Assembly (NCBI RefSeq): GCF_963667685.1
Contig: NZ_OY763930.1
Coordinates: 2,029,501-2,093,500, forward strand
Length of the DNA: 64,000 nt
Source: Maridesulfovibrio sp.
GTDB taxonomy: Bacteria; Desulfobacterota; Desulfovibrionia; Desulfovibrionales; Desulfovibrionaceae
Direction: 5' to 3'
In this document: one piece after another, positions 42,800 through 51,995 of the stretch
Layout: every line of letters begins with the position of its first letter
How positions within the stretch are numbered: position 1 is the stretch's first letter
Made by a program: the position numbers and the translations under genes
Notes under the pieces: model-generated
Databases searched by the model: none
What the model saw: only the letters and a program-made list of their open reading frames with translations
What the model was told of the DNA's origin: nothing

Positions 42800-43475
42800 C
42801 ACACATGAAGGCTTGATAGAGTCGTTCAGCAATGTGCCAGTCTTCTTCGGTGTCGATATCCACTACCATGTAGCGGGGCAGGAAGTAGGGCATGTTGAGT
42901 CCTTCGACGCGGTCTTTCGGGATGTCTGTCAGTTCCATCCAGTAGAACTGGGCCGCATCGTGAAAAAATACAGGCAGGTCCTGCGATCGGCAAGGAGCGT
43001 ATTCCGGGAAGGCGTATTCAATGCCGCCCTGTTCATTTTTCTTGAATGAGCGCAGGATGGGAAAAGGAAATTCCGCCACTCCGAGAACGCAATTGGCCCG
43101 GTGTTCGCGCAACATTTCATAACCGCCACGAATGTTATCGGCAGTGACAAAGGGGTTGGCGTAAAACTGACAAAATCGTTCCGGTTCGCCCCAATTCTCA
43201 CGGACCCAGTTCAAGGCATGGTCGATTACCGGCTGGGTTGGGGTAAAGTCGTCGGATAGTTCCGCCGGGCGCATGAATGGCACTTCCGCGCCATATTCAC
43301 GGGCGGTTTCAGCGAATTCATCGCTATCCGTACTGACTAGAATATGATCAAAAAATCCGCTCTCGCGGGCTGCTTCGATAGTGTATGCGATAAGTGGTTT
43401 TCCCAGAAAAGGGCGGATTGATTTTTTATGGATGCGTTTGCTGCCGCCACGGGCCGGGATAATTGCTACCTGCAC
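42789..43475 (-). CDS. pseF: PseF-like acylneuraminate cytidylyltransferase
   Basis: The 228-residue protein belongs to the CMP-sialate synthetase family that activates nine-carbon sugar acids with CTP. IIPARGGSKRI near 5-15 is the nucleotide loop, and LVSTDSDEFAETA, RPAELSDDFTP and DIDTEEDWHIAE are family blocks. The start is GTG 43475: GGAGGAA stands five bases upstream and the family begins here, while an in-frame ATG 66 bases earlier lacks both. It opens block C. A NeuB-like synthase in block A could supply its substrate. Confidence 0.87.
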   Translation of the reverse strand: MQVAIIPARGGSKRIHKKSIRPFLGKPLIAYTIEAARESGFFDHILVSTDSDEFAETAREYGAEVPFMRPAELSDDFTPTQPVIDHALNWVRENWGEPERFCQFYANPFVTADNIRGGYEMLREHRANCVLGVAEFPFPILRSFKKNEQGGIEYAFPEYAPCRSQDLPVFFHDAAQFYWMELTDIPKDRVEGLNMPYFLPRYMVVDIDTEEDWHIAERLYQAFMCDGK

Positions 43476-43601
43476 TATTCTTCCTCCGGCAGTTTTTAAA
43501 TGAGTAGTTTCTCTTCTATTACAGTATGATGCTGAAAACAATTAATATCTTTTTAAAAAATAATCTTGAACCAGTACAATTCCGGCACTATCTTCAAACG
43601 C

Positions 43602-44033
43602 ATGAGAACAACAGCTGACAGAATTAGACATACACTTTTATTTGAAATTATCGGACTTTGCACCTGCACACCGCTGGCTTCATGGATTCTTGACAAAGAC
43701 ATGAGCAAGATCGGAATCATGAGTATTGCCATTTCCATGACCGCCATGGTTTGCAACTATATTTATAACCTTATGTTCGATAATTTTCTCGTTGCCATGA
43801 ACCGTCCCGTCAACATCAGGCCCTCATGGATGCGAGTGTTGCATGCTGTCCTTTTTGAGCTGTCGCTTTTGACCATTACGCTTCCCTTTGTAGCATGGTG
43901 GCTGGATATGACTCTCTGGCGTGCTTTGGTTGCTGATATCGGTTTTGCACTTTTCTTTCTTGTCTATGCATTTATCTACAACTGGGTCTATGACATAATC
44001 TTTCCGATGCCGACAGCGGACGAGAATGTTTAA
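43602..44033 (+). CDS. PACE-family efflux transporter
   Basis: The 143-residue inner-membrane protein has four hydrophobic segments (about 10-30, 38-58, 80-100, 110-130) and two repeated halves, as in proteobacterial PACE proteins such as AceI that export biocides like chlorhexidine. RHTLLFEIIG puts a Glu at residue 15, exactly where AceI has its functional Glu15, which supports ATG 43602 over an upstream TTG. It is divergent from pseF across 126 bases and convergent with the next gene. The natural substrate is unknown. Confidence 0.86.
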   Translation: MRTTADRIRHTLLFEIIGLCTCTPLASWILDKDMSKIGIMSIAISMTAMVCNYIYNLMFDNFLVAMNRPVNIRPSWMRVLHAVLFELSLLTITLPFVAWWLDMTLWRALVADIGFALFFLVYAFIYNWVYDIIFPMPTADENV

Positions 44034-44066
44034 ATAAAATGCTGGCGCGGAAATTTAATTATCCAT

Positions 44067-45158
44067 TTATTTTTTGCGAAACAAATTCTTAAATTTTCCG
44101 GATTTCTTTTCCGGTTCTTCCTCCTGCTCAGGATTCTGTTCCTCTTTTTCATATCTGAATGTGGCAAAGCGGGCCACTTTCCCGACCTGTTGTGCTGAGT
44201 ATTTCGCTGCTTTGCTTGTGGAGTCAGCAACTTTTTTTGCTGCACAGGCCGCCTTTTCTCCGGCTGCCCCGGTAAAGGTTTTCAGGTAGGCGGTAGTTAT
44301 AGTCTTGGTCGAACCCATGGCAATGGAGAGCAGCATGCCAGCGGCTTCACGCAGCACGGCCCTGCGATATCGGGGAGAGTTCCGTTCTGCGTGGAAATTG
44401 AAATGCCCGCGGGTGATTATGCCGACCCGCAGCGCAAGAAAGGCGTTAGTGGAACCGTCCAGAATGGAAGCGGTTACAATAGAAGTCAGTCCGCTTGCCC
44501 CGGGAATCATTCCCAGTGCCGACCCGGCCAGCACGGGGGACATGATTGCTTCAATCTGGGCTTGAATATCCAGCTCTTCCACCGTACTTGCGAAGAAAGC
44601 CGTTCCCGCTACATTGGCATAGACAGCAAGCATATCGCGCATGGAGGGGCGCTGGTTGTATATCTTCGACACATCCCAGACTAGTTTTGTAAGCGTTCCG
44701 AGCACGATGAAAGAATCAAGCTGCCCGTTCTGGGAAATGGCTGTGGATAGAAAAATTCTTGAGGCTACAGTTTTCATCTTCTGGGTCGAGATGCGGTCCA
44801 GATGTTCAAGGGCGATATCCAGTTCTTCTGTGGTGGAAAGTTTAAGCCCGGCTTCACGCACGTATTTATTTTTGCGAAGTCTTTTACGCAGCTTACGTAT
44901 AAATTCCCTTTGCTGGGCCGGGGTGGGGGAGTCCGGCATGACCAAGGGGCCGGGACGGAAGAAATGAATAACAAACGGACTCAGACAGATTATTAGGAAC
45001 AGCCCGCTTAGCCCGAAAAGGACATAGTCATGTGATGCCGGAAAATAAGCCGAGCAGAGTTGGGCCAGCCCCGCTATCTGGTTAAGCATGAACAGTATGA
45101 ATCCGCCGAGCAGAAATAGTAGCAGGGCGGTTATGAGTCTTTGCAGCACCTTGGGCAT
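44067..45158 (-). CDS. DUF697-like membrane protein
   Basis: The 363-residue protein has two N-terminal membrane segments (about 5-25 and 45-65), a basic linker (RKLRKRLRKNKY) and a DUF697-like region with Gly-rich helices (AGSALGMIPGASGLTS) that may re-enter the membrane. The Lys/Glu-rich tail is probably disordered. YcjF of E. coli is the best-known relative and has no settled function. ATG 45158 was chosen because GAGG precedes it and the first membrane helix follows. It is divergent from the EamA gene. Confidence 0.7.
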   Translation of the reverse strand: MPKVLQRLITALLLFLLGGFILFMLNQIAGLAQLCSAYFPASHDYVLFGLSGLFLIICLSPFVIHFFRPGPLVMPDSPTPAQQREFIRKLRKRLRKNKYVREAGLKLSTTEELDIALEHLDRISTQKMKTVASRIFLSTAISQNGQLDSFIVLGTLTKLVWDVSKIYNQRPSMRDMLAVYANVAGTAFFASTVEELDIQAQIEAIMSPVLAGSALGMIPGASGLTSIVTASILDGSTNAFLALRVGIITRGHFNFHAERNSPRYRRAVLREAAGMLLSIAMGSTKTITTAYLKTFTGAAGEKAACAAKKVADSTSKAAKYSAQQVGKVARFATFRYEKEEQNPEQEEEPEKKSGKFKNLFRKK

Positions 45159-45348
45159 ATATGGAAAACCTCGCTGTGGTTGTCTTGTTTTCAATAACTG
45201 TATCTAGCCGCCGCTACCCGATTCCGTCAAATTAAGAAACGTCGAGATTCTTTGCTTGGTGTTTTTCGCTTTGAAATTTCAACTTCCTGAAATATTGTGC
45301 CTCTCCGCAGTGCATATGCGGATGGATATTTTGCAAGGGATAACTAAA

Positions 45349-46272
45349 ATGCTGAAATTTAAATCTTCCACAAGTATCGGTATAGCGCAGGTTCTTTCCG
45401 GAGCAGCGCTCATCTCCCTTGTGGGAATTTTTATAAAAATTATGGTGGTGGATTACGCCCAGCCCATTTTTGTGGTCACCTTCTGGCGCAATCTTTTCGT
45501 CTGTAGTTTTATGATGATAGGTCTGCGTTTTTTAAAGCCGCATCTGCTCAGGTTTGAGCGGGAGAATCTCGGATTGCTGGCTGGTTACGGAATGGTCCTG
45601 ACCGGATTGAACGGAATCTGGGGCGGGTCTGTTTATTATAATGGCGCCGGGGTTTCTACCGTGCTGGTCTATGTCTCAGTGCCGATCACGGTGCTGGCGC
45701 AATGGTGGCTTGGCGGGGAAAGACCAAACCTGCGTGTTCTACCCTCAATTCTTTTCTGTCTGTTCGGCTGCGCCCTTGTCTGCGGAATTCAGGGCGTATC
45801 CGATTTTTCGCTGACTCCAATGGGCATGTTTCTGGGGTTGCTTTCAAGTGTGTTTTTTTCGATGTACGCGCTTTTGGGGCGGGAGTGCGCTAAGCGGGGT
45901 ATTAATTCGTACAGCACAATGATGCACGTATTCGGTATAGCCGCCGTCTACATGCTGATACTCAACCTCGTAGCACAAGGCGTAATCCCCGGAACGGCTC
46001 CGGCTCCCGCAGGGTTGCTCATGCCCGGAGTGGACTGGAAAGGCTGGGCCTGCATCCTGACCCTCGCGCTCGGACCGTCCATGACCGGATGGACCTTGAT
46101 CACCGCCAGCTTCAACCATCTGTCGCCCTCAGTGGTCAATACCCTGCTGACTGTGGAACCCATGATGACCGCGCTGGTGGCTATCCCGGTACTCGGTGAA
46201 TATATGAGTGTTGAGCAATGGGCAGGGTGCATTCTGATTGTGATCGGGGTGATTGTTTTGAAGAAGAGATAA
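45349..46272 (+). CDS. EamA/DMT-family transporter
   Basis: The 307-residue inner-membrane protein has about ten hydrophobic helices in two EamA repeats, as in drug/metabolite exporters (WRNLFVCSFMMIGL, ISVP-like SVPITVLAQWWLGGERP, LLTVEPMMTALVAIPVLGE). ATG 45349 is preferred over several upstream ATGs because AGGGA lies eight bases before it. The substrate is unknown. A perfect hairpin 68 bases after the stop should end its transcript. Confidence 0.85.
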   Translation: MLKFKSSTSIGIAQVLSGAALISLVGIFIKIMVVDYAQPIFVVTFWRNLFVCSFMMIGLRFLKPHLLRFERENLGLLAGYGMVLTGLNGIWGGSVYYNGAGVSTVLVYVSVPITVLAQWWLGGERPNLRVLPSILFCLFGCALVCGIQGVSDFSLTPMGMFLGLLSSVFFSMYALLGRECAKRGINSYSTMMHVFGIAAVYMLILNLVAQGVIPGTAPAPAGLLMPGVDWKGWACILTLALGPSMTGWTLITASFNHLSPSVVNTLLTVEPMMTALVAIPVLGEYMSVEQWAGCILIVIGVIVLKKR

Positions 46273-46339
46273 CGTCTCCGGCGGCTTAAAACCTTTTGTT
46301 ATGCTTCGCAGTTTCAAATATTAAATAGTTGAAATGCAA

Positions 46340-46378
46340 AATCCCGCAATACCATTCAAGATATTGCGGGATTAATTT
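46340..46378 (+). terminator. Hairpin terminator after the EamA gene
   Basis: AATCCCGCAATA (46340-46351) pairs perfectly with TATTGCGGGATT (46362-46373) across a 10-base loop, followed by AATTTTAT. The A-rich left side could let it work for the minus strand too, where it would follow ychF, whose stop is at 46568. Confidence 0.75.
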
Positions 46379-46383
46379 TATCC

Positions 46384-46560
46384 AGATTTTAAAAGCCACA
46401 GCGACGAAGCCCCGATAAAAGTTTTGGGGAGAGTCCAGAGAACACTTTTTACAAAAAGGGTTCTTACCTATAGCCGTTAGGAGAGAGCTTCTTGCTAGAT
46501 TCTTACGGATATAGAGCAACGCTGGCCCCGGAGGGACTTCCGGTAGGACCGCCGGAGGCA
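46384..46560. repeat. Intergenic hairpin repeat element, copy 3
   Basis: Between the EamA terminator and ychF lie GATAAAAGTTTTGGGG, GAGTCCAGAGAA, CACTTTTTACAAAAAGGGTTC and then GC-rich GGCCCCGGAGGG and CCGCCGGAGG. The same parts occur in the same order on the minus strand at 893-1035 and partly at 35300-35468. It is about 175 bases long and shows no coding potential I would trust. Confidence 0.55.
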
Positions 46561-46567
46561 TTAAAAC

Positions 46568-47668
46568 TTAAACATTAAACAGGAAGTGAATAACATCGCC
46601 GTCTTTAACGATGTATTCCTTACCTTCTGAGCGGAGCACGCCGGCTGCGCGGCATGCTGCTTCTGATTTGTTTTTGACGTAGTCTTCATAACCGATAACT
46701 TCAGCGCGGATAAAGCCGCGTTCAAAGTCGGTGTGGATGGCTGCTGCTGCACGGGGGGCTTTGTCGCCGTCATGGATAGTCCATGCACGGACTTCTTTAA
46801 CACCGGCGGTGAAGTAGCTGATCATGCCGAGGGTGTGGAAACCGGTGCGGATGATTTTAGCCAGACCGGACTCGGTTACACCATAGGACTCAAGAAATTC
46901 GTTGTATTCTTCTTCATCGAGGCCGACCAGTTCTTCTTCCATCTTCGCGGAAATCTTTACGAATTCAGCGCCGCGTTCTTCGGCCAGTGCGCGTACTTTT
47001 TTGACGTAATCGTTGTCCTCGGTAAGACCTTCTTCGTCAACGTTGGCGCAGTAGATCACGTTTTTAGCTGTGATAAGGCGCAGATCGCGCAGCAGTTCGG
47101 TCATGTAGTCGGTATCCAGTTCGCCGTAAGTGCTGACGGGATTACCTTCGTTGAGGTGTTCAAGCAGCTTTTCAGCTTCGGCAATTTTGGGGCCGAGGGT
47201 CTTGTCGCCCTTGATCTTTTTCTTCATGCCTTCGACACGGGTGTCGAGAGCCTGTACGTCGGCTAGGATCAGCTCGGTTTCAATTACGTCGATGTCGCGT
47301 AGGGGATCAACGGAGTTGGCAACGTGGATAACGTCGTCGTTGTCAAAGCAGCGCACAACATGAAGGATGGCCTGTGTTTCGCGGATGTTGCCGAGAAATT
47401 TGTTACCGAGGCCTTCACCCTTGCTTGCGCCCTCTACAAGACCTGCGATGTCGATGAAGTCAACAGTGGACTGCTGCACGCGCTGGGGGTTAACCAGCTC
47501 GGCAAGCTTGTCGATGCGCTCGTCCGGGACGGGAACTACAGCCTTGTTGGGTTCGATAGTACAGAAGGCGTAGTTTGCGCTTTCTGCGTTCTGGGCCTTG
47601 GTCAGGGCATTGAAAAGGGTGGATTTACCGACGTTGGGCAGTCCCACGATACCGATGCTGAGAGCCAT
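46568..47668 (-). CDS. ychF: Redox-regulated ATPase YchF
   Basis: The 366-residue protein is the universal Obg-like ATPase. GLPNVGKST at 8-16 is the P-loop, [20 protein letters not shown] carries switch regions, ANVDE replaces the GTP-specific NKxD motif (hence ATP preference), and the C-terminal TGS domain ends [12 protein letters not shown]. YchF binds ribosomes and affects stress responses. Length is normal. It is monocistronic, with a repeat element downstream and a 200-base gap upstream. Confidence 0.95.
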   Translation of the reverse strand: MALSIGIVGLPNVGKSTLFNALTKAQNAESANYAFCTIEPNKAVVPVPDERIDKLAELVNPQRVQQSTVDFIDIAGLVEGASKGEGLGNKFLGNIRETQAILHVVRCFDNDDVIHVANSVDPLRDIDVIETELILADVQALDTRVEGMKKKIKGDKTLGPKIAEAEKLLEHLNEGNPVSTYGELDTDYMTELLRDLRLITAKNVIYCANVDEEGLTEDNDYVKKVRALAEERGAEFVKISAKMEEELVGLDEEEYNEFLESYGVTESGLAKIIRTGFHTLGMISYFTAGVKEVRAWTIHDGDKAPRAAAAIHTDFERGFIRAEVIGYEDYVKNKSEAACRAAGVLRSEGKEYIVKDGDVIHFLFNV

Positions 47669-47868
47669 AATTAAATCTCCTCAAAAAATATAAATTCCTT
47701 TCCACGCCGCAAAAATCCCGCACATGCAATGAAAATCGCATGAAAAAGTAAAATTATCCGGGATGATGTGCCGTGAAAGGTAAAATTTTCGTTTTGCTTA
47801 TCTATAAAGATAATATCACGTGTTGCGGCCCCTCAATACCCGTCTTTGCGGGGATGGGCAAGTGCTGA

Positions 47869-48216
47869 TTAAGTGTCTTTCCTGCTTAATCCCTCTTTGA
47901 GTGCTGCAAGAATCTCTTCATGGTAAATGTAGGAGGCGGCAATAATTACGGCAAACGGTTCATCGGTGATGCGTAATGCATCCGGCAGAGCATAAACAGG
48001 CAGCCCATCCACCTCGCTGCCCTGAACAGCAGTATTGCTGTCGATGAAGCCAAGGCAGTCTTTCATATCAGGCAGTTCATTTTCCTGCACCATGTTCAGA
48101 AACAGAACCTTATGTCCTCTGGCATGCGCTTCTTTTGCAAAGGGGAGTAGTCTTTTAATGCTCAGATTGCTGGAGAGAAGGATGGCGATTGATTTTGCAG
48201 GCGAGGTTGCAGACAT
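47869..48216 (-). CDS. Small hypothetical cytoplasmic protein
   Basis: The 115-residue protein has an alternating strand-helix pattern (SIAILLSSNLS, KVLFLNMVQEN, FAVIIAASYIYHEEILAAL) suggesting a small Rossmann-like fold, somewhat like DsrE-type proteins, though I see no catalytic cysteine. A lone Cys is in DMKDCLGFID. No signal peptide or membrane helix is present. It is divergent from manC across 177 bases. I do not recognise the family. Confidence 0.6.
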   Translation of the reverse strand: MSATSPAKSIAILLSSNLSIKRLLPFAKEAHARGHKVLFLNMVQENELPDMKDCLGFIDSNTAVQGSEVDGLPVYALPDALRITDEPFAVIIAASYIYHEEILAALKEGLSRKDT

Positions 48217-48393
48217 ATGGGTATCCGGGTGAAAAGTTAAGGTTGATCAGAAATTTGGATATCTTTAATTTGCAGTCTAAGGCAAGGTTTTGTTTAGCTC
48301 TTTTGTTTGCGCTGAGTTCATGATGCGTGTACTTTAATCGCTGAATAAATACTGGAATTTTGTCCTGAACATATTTTCTGGCAGGTTAAATAT

Positions 48394-49812
48394 ATGATTG
48401 TACCGGTTATCCTTTCCGGCGGCAGCGGAACCAGACTCTGGCCTCTTTCACGCAAGAACCACCCCAAGCAGCTTTTGAATCTCACCGGGGAACACTCCCT
48501 GTTACGTAACACCGTGGAACGCGGTTGCGCACTTGATGATTCCGGCGCGCCCATTGTGGTCTGCAATGAAAGCTACCGCTTCATGGTTGCCGAGGAACTG
48601 CGCTCTGCCGGGATTGAGCCTGATGCTATCTTTCTGGAGCCGCAGGGCCGCAATTCTGCCCCGGCCATTGCCGCCGCAGCTTTTCATATCCGTGATAATG
48701 ACCCGGATGCGTTGATGCTGGTCATGCCTTCGGATCATGCCATTCATGATCTGGAAAGATTCAATTCAGCCATAAGTGCCGCGGTGCAGTCTGCCCGCGG
48801 CGGTGATCTTGTCCTTTTCGGCATTGTCCCGGACCGCCCGGAAACCGGGTACGGCTATATCCGCACCAGCGGTGAATTTGAACCGATGGCTCCGCAGTCT
48901 GTGCGGGCTTTCGTTGAAAAACCTGATCTTGAGACTGCAAAATCCTATCTGCAATCCGGGGAATATTTATGGAATGCTGGAATTTTTCTATTTAGCCCCG
49001 ATGTGTTTTTGGAAAAGTTAAGTCAGCTGGAACCTGAGATTTATTCCGCCTGCCAAACCGCCGTGGAAAAAGCGCGTGTTGATTTGGATTTCGTGCGCCT
49101 TGATGAAGAAAGCTTCATGTCCAGCCCCGCAGAATCAGTGGATTATGCGGTAATCGAAAAGGTCGATAACCTCAGTGTTGTTCCTTTTGACGGCGGCTGG
49201 TCCGATATCGGTTCATGGGATTCCCTGATGAATGAAAGGGAGTCCGATTCCGCAGGGAACGTTATTACCGGGGATGTGCTGACCGAGAATGTCGGTAACA
49301 GTTTTCTGCATTCGTCCAGCCGCTTACTCGGAGTGGTTGGTGTTGATGATGTGATTGTGGTTGAAACCACAGACGCAGTTCTTGTCGCCGGACGGGAACA
49401 CGGGCAGGAAGTTTCCGCGCTTGTGAAGAAATTAAATCAGCAGGGGCGCGAGGAAGCGGATCATCACCGCAGGGTCTATCGCCCGTGGGGATCATACGAA
49501 TCCGTAGATACCGGGGACCGATTTCAGGTCAAGCGGATCATCGTCAAGCCGGGTGGGGTTCTCTCCCTGCAAAAGCACCATCACCGCGCCGAACATTGGG
49601 TAGTTGTCAAGGGAACCGCCAAGGTGCGGGTAGGAGATGACGAAGTCCTGCTGCACGAGGACCAGTCCACCTACATCCCCTTGGGAACCATGCATCGCTT
49701 GGAGAATCCCGGCAAGATTGATCTTGAGTTGATCGAGGTCCAGACCGGTAGTTATCTCGGTGAGGATGATATCCAGAGGTATGAGGATGTTTATGGGCGG
49801 TCTGCGGAGTAG
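48394..49812 (+). CDS. manC: Mannose-1-phosphate guanylyltransferase/mannose-6-phosphate isomerase
   Basis: The 472-residue bifunctional enzyme (ManC/AlgA/XanB type) makes GDP-mannose. The N-terminal GTP-transferase domain (1-280) has GGSGTRLWPLSRKNHPKQLL near 9-28 and VEKPDLETAK; the C-terminal cupin (360-470) has VKPGGVLSLQKHHHRAEHW with metal-binding His residues. Length is normal. GDP-mannose could feed the glycan locus 5 kb to the left, or GDP-sugar synthesis in general. It is a single gene with its own upstream region. Confidence 0.94.
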   Translation: MIVPVILSGGSGTRLWPLSRKNHPKQLLNLTGEHSLLRNTVERGCALDDSGAPIVVCNESYRFMVAEELRSAGIEPDAIFLEPQGRNSAPAIAAAAFHIRDNDPDALMLVMPSDHAIHDLERFNSAISAAVQSARGGDLVLFGIVPDRPETGYGYIRTSGEFEPMAPQSVRAFVEKPDLETAKSYLQSGEYLWNAGIFLFSPDVFLEKLSQLEPEIYSACQTAVEKARVDLDFVRLDEESFMSSPAESVDYAVIEKVDNLSVVPFDGGWSDIGSWDSLMNERESDSAGNVITGDVLTENVGNSFLHSSSRLLGVVGVDDVIVVETTDAVLVAGREHGQEVSALVKKLNQQGREEADHHRRVYRPWGSYESVDTGDRFQVKRIIVKPGGVLSLQKHHHRAEHWVVVKGTAKVRVGDDEVLLHEDQSTYIPLGTMHRLENPGKIDLELIEVQTGSYLGEDDIQRYEDVYGRSAE

Positions 49813-49840
49813 GGGATGGTTTGGAATTTTACCCGCGTTG

Positions 49841-50101
49841 CTAGGAGTCATTGTAGTTATTGCATGCAAAAACAAGTAGTGAGTTTAAATCTCCTACTTC
49901 GGGTATAGCTATATGCTTTTGGATATATTCATCTAATTCAGGCAATGAATCTCCGCAATCTTCGCACAGTTCCTCAAATGTTTCATAGTTTGAATTGTCA
50001 TACACGACAGGGTCAAGAAGTTCTTCTTTTGAGATGTTTAAATTTCTCATTTCATTAAATGATTCGAGGGTGCTGTCTATCATGGTGTCAATTTCAGTCA
50101 T
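49841..50101 (-). CDS. Small acidic hypothetical protein
   Basis: The 86-residue protein is strongly acidic and mostly helical (DTMIDSTLESFNEM, EELCEDCGDSLPELDEYI), with three Cys residues. It has no recognised domain. It lies between manC (convergent, 28 bases) and a toxin-antitoxin pair (divergent, 136 bases). Low pI and size would suit an antitoxin-like or immunity-type protein, but nothing supports that directly. An AGAGAAAAAA stretch precedes the start. Confidence 0.5.
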   Translation of the reverse strand: MTEIDTMIDSTLESFNEMRNLNISKEELLDPVVYDNSNYETFEELCEDCGDSLPELDEYIQKHIAIPEVGDLNSLLVFACNNYNDS

Positions 50102-50217
50102 ATTTTTTTCTCTTATAATGGGTAGTGGATGCTACTTTTGTGCACTATACAAGGCGTATTTTGGCAATCATTGTAAGGGATACTTTTTTACTTCGCAATC
50201 GGTATCTTGTGGTGTAT

Positions 50218-50227
50218 TGTAGCTACA
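50218..50227. promoter_or_regulatory. Palindrome before the toxin-antitoxin genes
   Basis: TGTAGCTACA is a perfect 10-base palindrome ending just before the AGGAGGAAAGG ribosome site of the antitoxin gene. Antitoxins of this type repress their own promoters by binding such sites. The assignment is inference. Confidence 0.4.
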
Positions 50228-50237
50228 GGAGGAAAGG

Positions 50238-50510
50238 ATGCAGGAAACAATACGTGCCCGTGTCGAGGCAGATCTGAAGGAAAGATTTGAGCTTGCGGCC
50301 AAGGATCAAGGGCAGAGTTCAAGTTATTTGTTACGCGAATTCATGTCTGATTTTGTCCGCAAACACGAAGAAAACAAAAAACGTGATGCTGAGACGTTGC
50401 TCGCTATAGAGAGTATTGAGGCAGGACGCTTTGTTGAAGGTGATGACGTTTTTGATTGGCTTAATTCGTGGGGAACAGACAATGTTAAGGATGCCCCCAC
50501 ATGCGAATAA
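50238..50510 (+). CDS. Ribbon-helix-helix antitoxin (RelB/ParD-like)
   Basis: The 90-residue protein begins with a likely ribbon-helix-helix DNA-binding domain (ETIRARVEADLKERFELAA, then a helix with SSYLLREFM). An acidic C-terminal part (EAGRFVEGDDVFDWLNSWG) would wrap around the toxin. The strong ribosome site AGGAGGAAAGG precedes ATG 50238. It overlaps the toxin gene by ten bases, so the two are made together, and it should repress its own promoter. Confidence 0.82.
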   Translation: MQETIRARVEADLKERFELAAKDQGQSSSYLLREFMSDFVRKHEENKKRDAETLLAIESIEAGRFVEGDDVFDWLNSWGTDNVKDAPTCE

Positions 50511-50770
50511 GGTTTTCTCCTGAGTCCGTTGACGATTTGAAAAGATTGTATGAATTTATTGCTGAACATGATTCTGATTCTGCACGGACTATTGTCCTTA
50601 ATTTGAAAAGCGCAATTAATCGTTTCTCGCAGCACCCACAACTTGGCAGGGCTTTAGAGCATATTGAAAATGTTCGTGAGTTTGTGTTCGGAAGATATGT
50701 TGTGCGTTATACTGTGAAATCTGAAGCCGTCTACATATTGCGTATCTGGCATTGCAAAGAATTACGTTAA
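50501..50770 (+). CDS. RelE/ParE-superfamily toxin
   Basis: The 89-residue basic protein has the RelE/ParE fold pattern: IRFSPESVDDLKRLYEFIAE at the N-terminus, RFSQHPQLGRAL in the middle and VRYTVKSEAVYILRIWHCKE at the end. RelE-type toxins cut mRNA on the ribosome and ParE types inhibit gyrase; the motifs here do not separate them (His-rich C-terminal IWHCKE leans to RelE-like). It overlaps its antitoxin gene by ten bases. Confidence 0.82.
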   Translation: MRIRFSPESVDDLKRLYEFIAEHDSDSARTIVLNLKSAINRFSQHPQLGRALEHIENVREFVFGRYVVRYTVKSEAVYILRIWHCKELR

Positions 50771-50813
50771 TTCCCTCTTTACCCAACCCCGAATCCAGCC
50801 TACAACCTCCCCC

Positions 50814-51995
50814 ATGAGCAATACCTCTTCTAAATATGATGTGATTATCCTCGGGGCTGGTGCTTCCGGGCTTTATTGTGCCATGCATGCTGCTGCGCGC
50901 GGACGTAAGGTGCTGGTGCTGGACCATTCAGGTAAGGCGGGGCGCAAGATCCGTGTTGCCGGGGGCGGGAAGTGTAACTTCACCAATATGGATGTTGCGG
51001 CGGATAACTATATTTCCGCGAACCCCCATTTTGTGAAGTCTGCTCTGGCGCGGCATAATCAGTGGGATTTTATTTCATTTATTTCCGAGGCCGGGATCGA
51101 ATATGAAGAGCGTGAGGATGGGCAGCTCTTTACCCTTGAGGGGGCCGGGCTGATTGCCGGACTGCTGGTTTCCAAATGCCACCGCGCTGGCGTGGAAACT
51201 CTGATGGACCGCCAGATTGACGAAGTGAGCGGCGATGGGCCTTTTGTTGTTCGCAGCGGGGCGCAGGTCTTTGAAGCTGAATCTCTGGTTGTAGCGCTGG
51301 GTTCCCCTGCATGGCCGCAGGTGGGGGCTTCGGCATTCGGGTATAAGATTGCGGAGCAGTACGGGCTGAATGTGTTTCCGGCGCGGCCTTCGCTGGTGCC
51401 GTTTACCATCGGCGGAAGGGATGGTAAGTTCTGTAAGGAGCTGAGCGGTAATGCTCTGCCTGTTGAGATCAGTTGCGAGAAACGTACTTTCACCGGGGAT
51501 ATGCTTTTCACCCATAAAGGAATTTCCGGCCCGGCAGTGCTCCAGATTTCCAACTACTGGCGGCGCGGTTCGGCGTTGACCATAAACTTGCTGCCAGCTC
51601 ACGATATTTCGGATTTATTTGAGAAGAATCGGGCTGAGAATGTGGCCCTGCATAATTTTCTGGCGCGTTACTTTACCCGTAAGATGGTCGGGCTGCTGCT
51701 CGAAGGGCAGGACGCTGATACTCCAGTCAGTCAGTTGACCAAGAAGCTGCAGCTGGTCCTTGCAGAGCGCATTCATTCATGGGTGGTTAAGCCGCAGGGA
51801 ACTGAAGGTTTCGCTAAGGCTGAGGTCGCAGCGGGCGGTGTGGATACTGACGAGATTTCCTCCAAAACCATGGAAGCCAAGAAAATATCCGGCCTTTATT
51901 TTATCGGTGAAGTGCTTGATGTGACCGGCTGGCTGGGTGGATACAATCTTCAGTGGGCATGGTCTTCTGGATATGCCGCCGCGCAGTTTGTTTAG
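50814..51995 (+). CDS. YhiN/HI0933-like flavoprotein
   Basis: The 393-residue FAD protein begins YDVIILGAGASGLYCAMHAA (dinucleotide fold) and has GRKIRVAGGGKCNFTN, the signature of the HI0933/BaiN-like group. The C-terminal GLYFIGEVLDVTGWLGGYN closes the FAD site. Reported activities of this group vary and the cellular role is unclear. Length is normal. Its stop overlaps that of the convergent receiver gene by four bases. Confidence 0.88.
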   Translation: MSNTSSKYDVIILGAGASGLYCAMHAAARGRKVLVLDHSGKAGRKIRVAGGGKCNFTNMDVAADNYISANPHFVKSALARHNQWDFISFISEAGIEYEEREDGQLFTLEGAGLIAGLLVSKCHRAGVETLMDRQIDEVSGDGPFVVRSGAQVFEAESLVVALGSPAWPQVGASAFGYKIAEQYGLNVFPARPSLVPFTIGGRDGKFCKELSGNALPVEISCEKRTFTGDMLFTHKGISGPAVLQISNYWRRGSALTINLLPAHDISDLFEKNRAENVALHNFLARYFTRKMVGLLLEGQDADTPVSQLTKKLQLVLAERIHSWVVKPQGTEGFAKAEVAAGGVDTDEISSKTMEAKKISGLYFIGEVLDVTGWLGGYNLQWAWSSGYAAAQFV

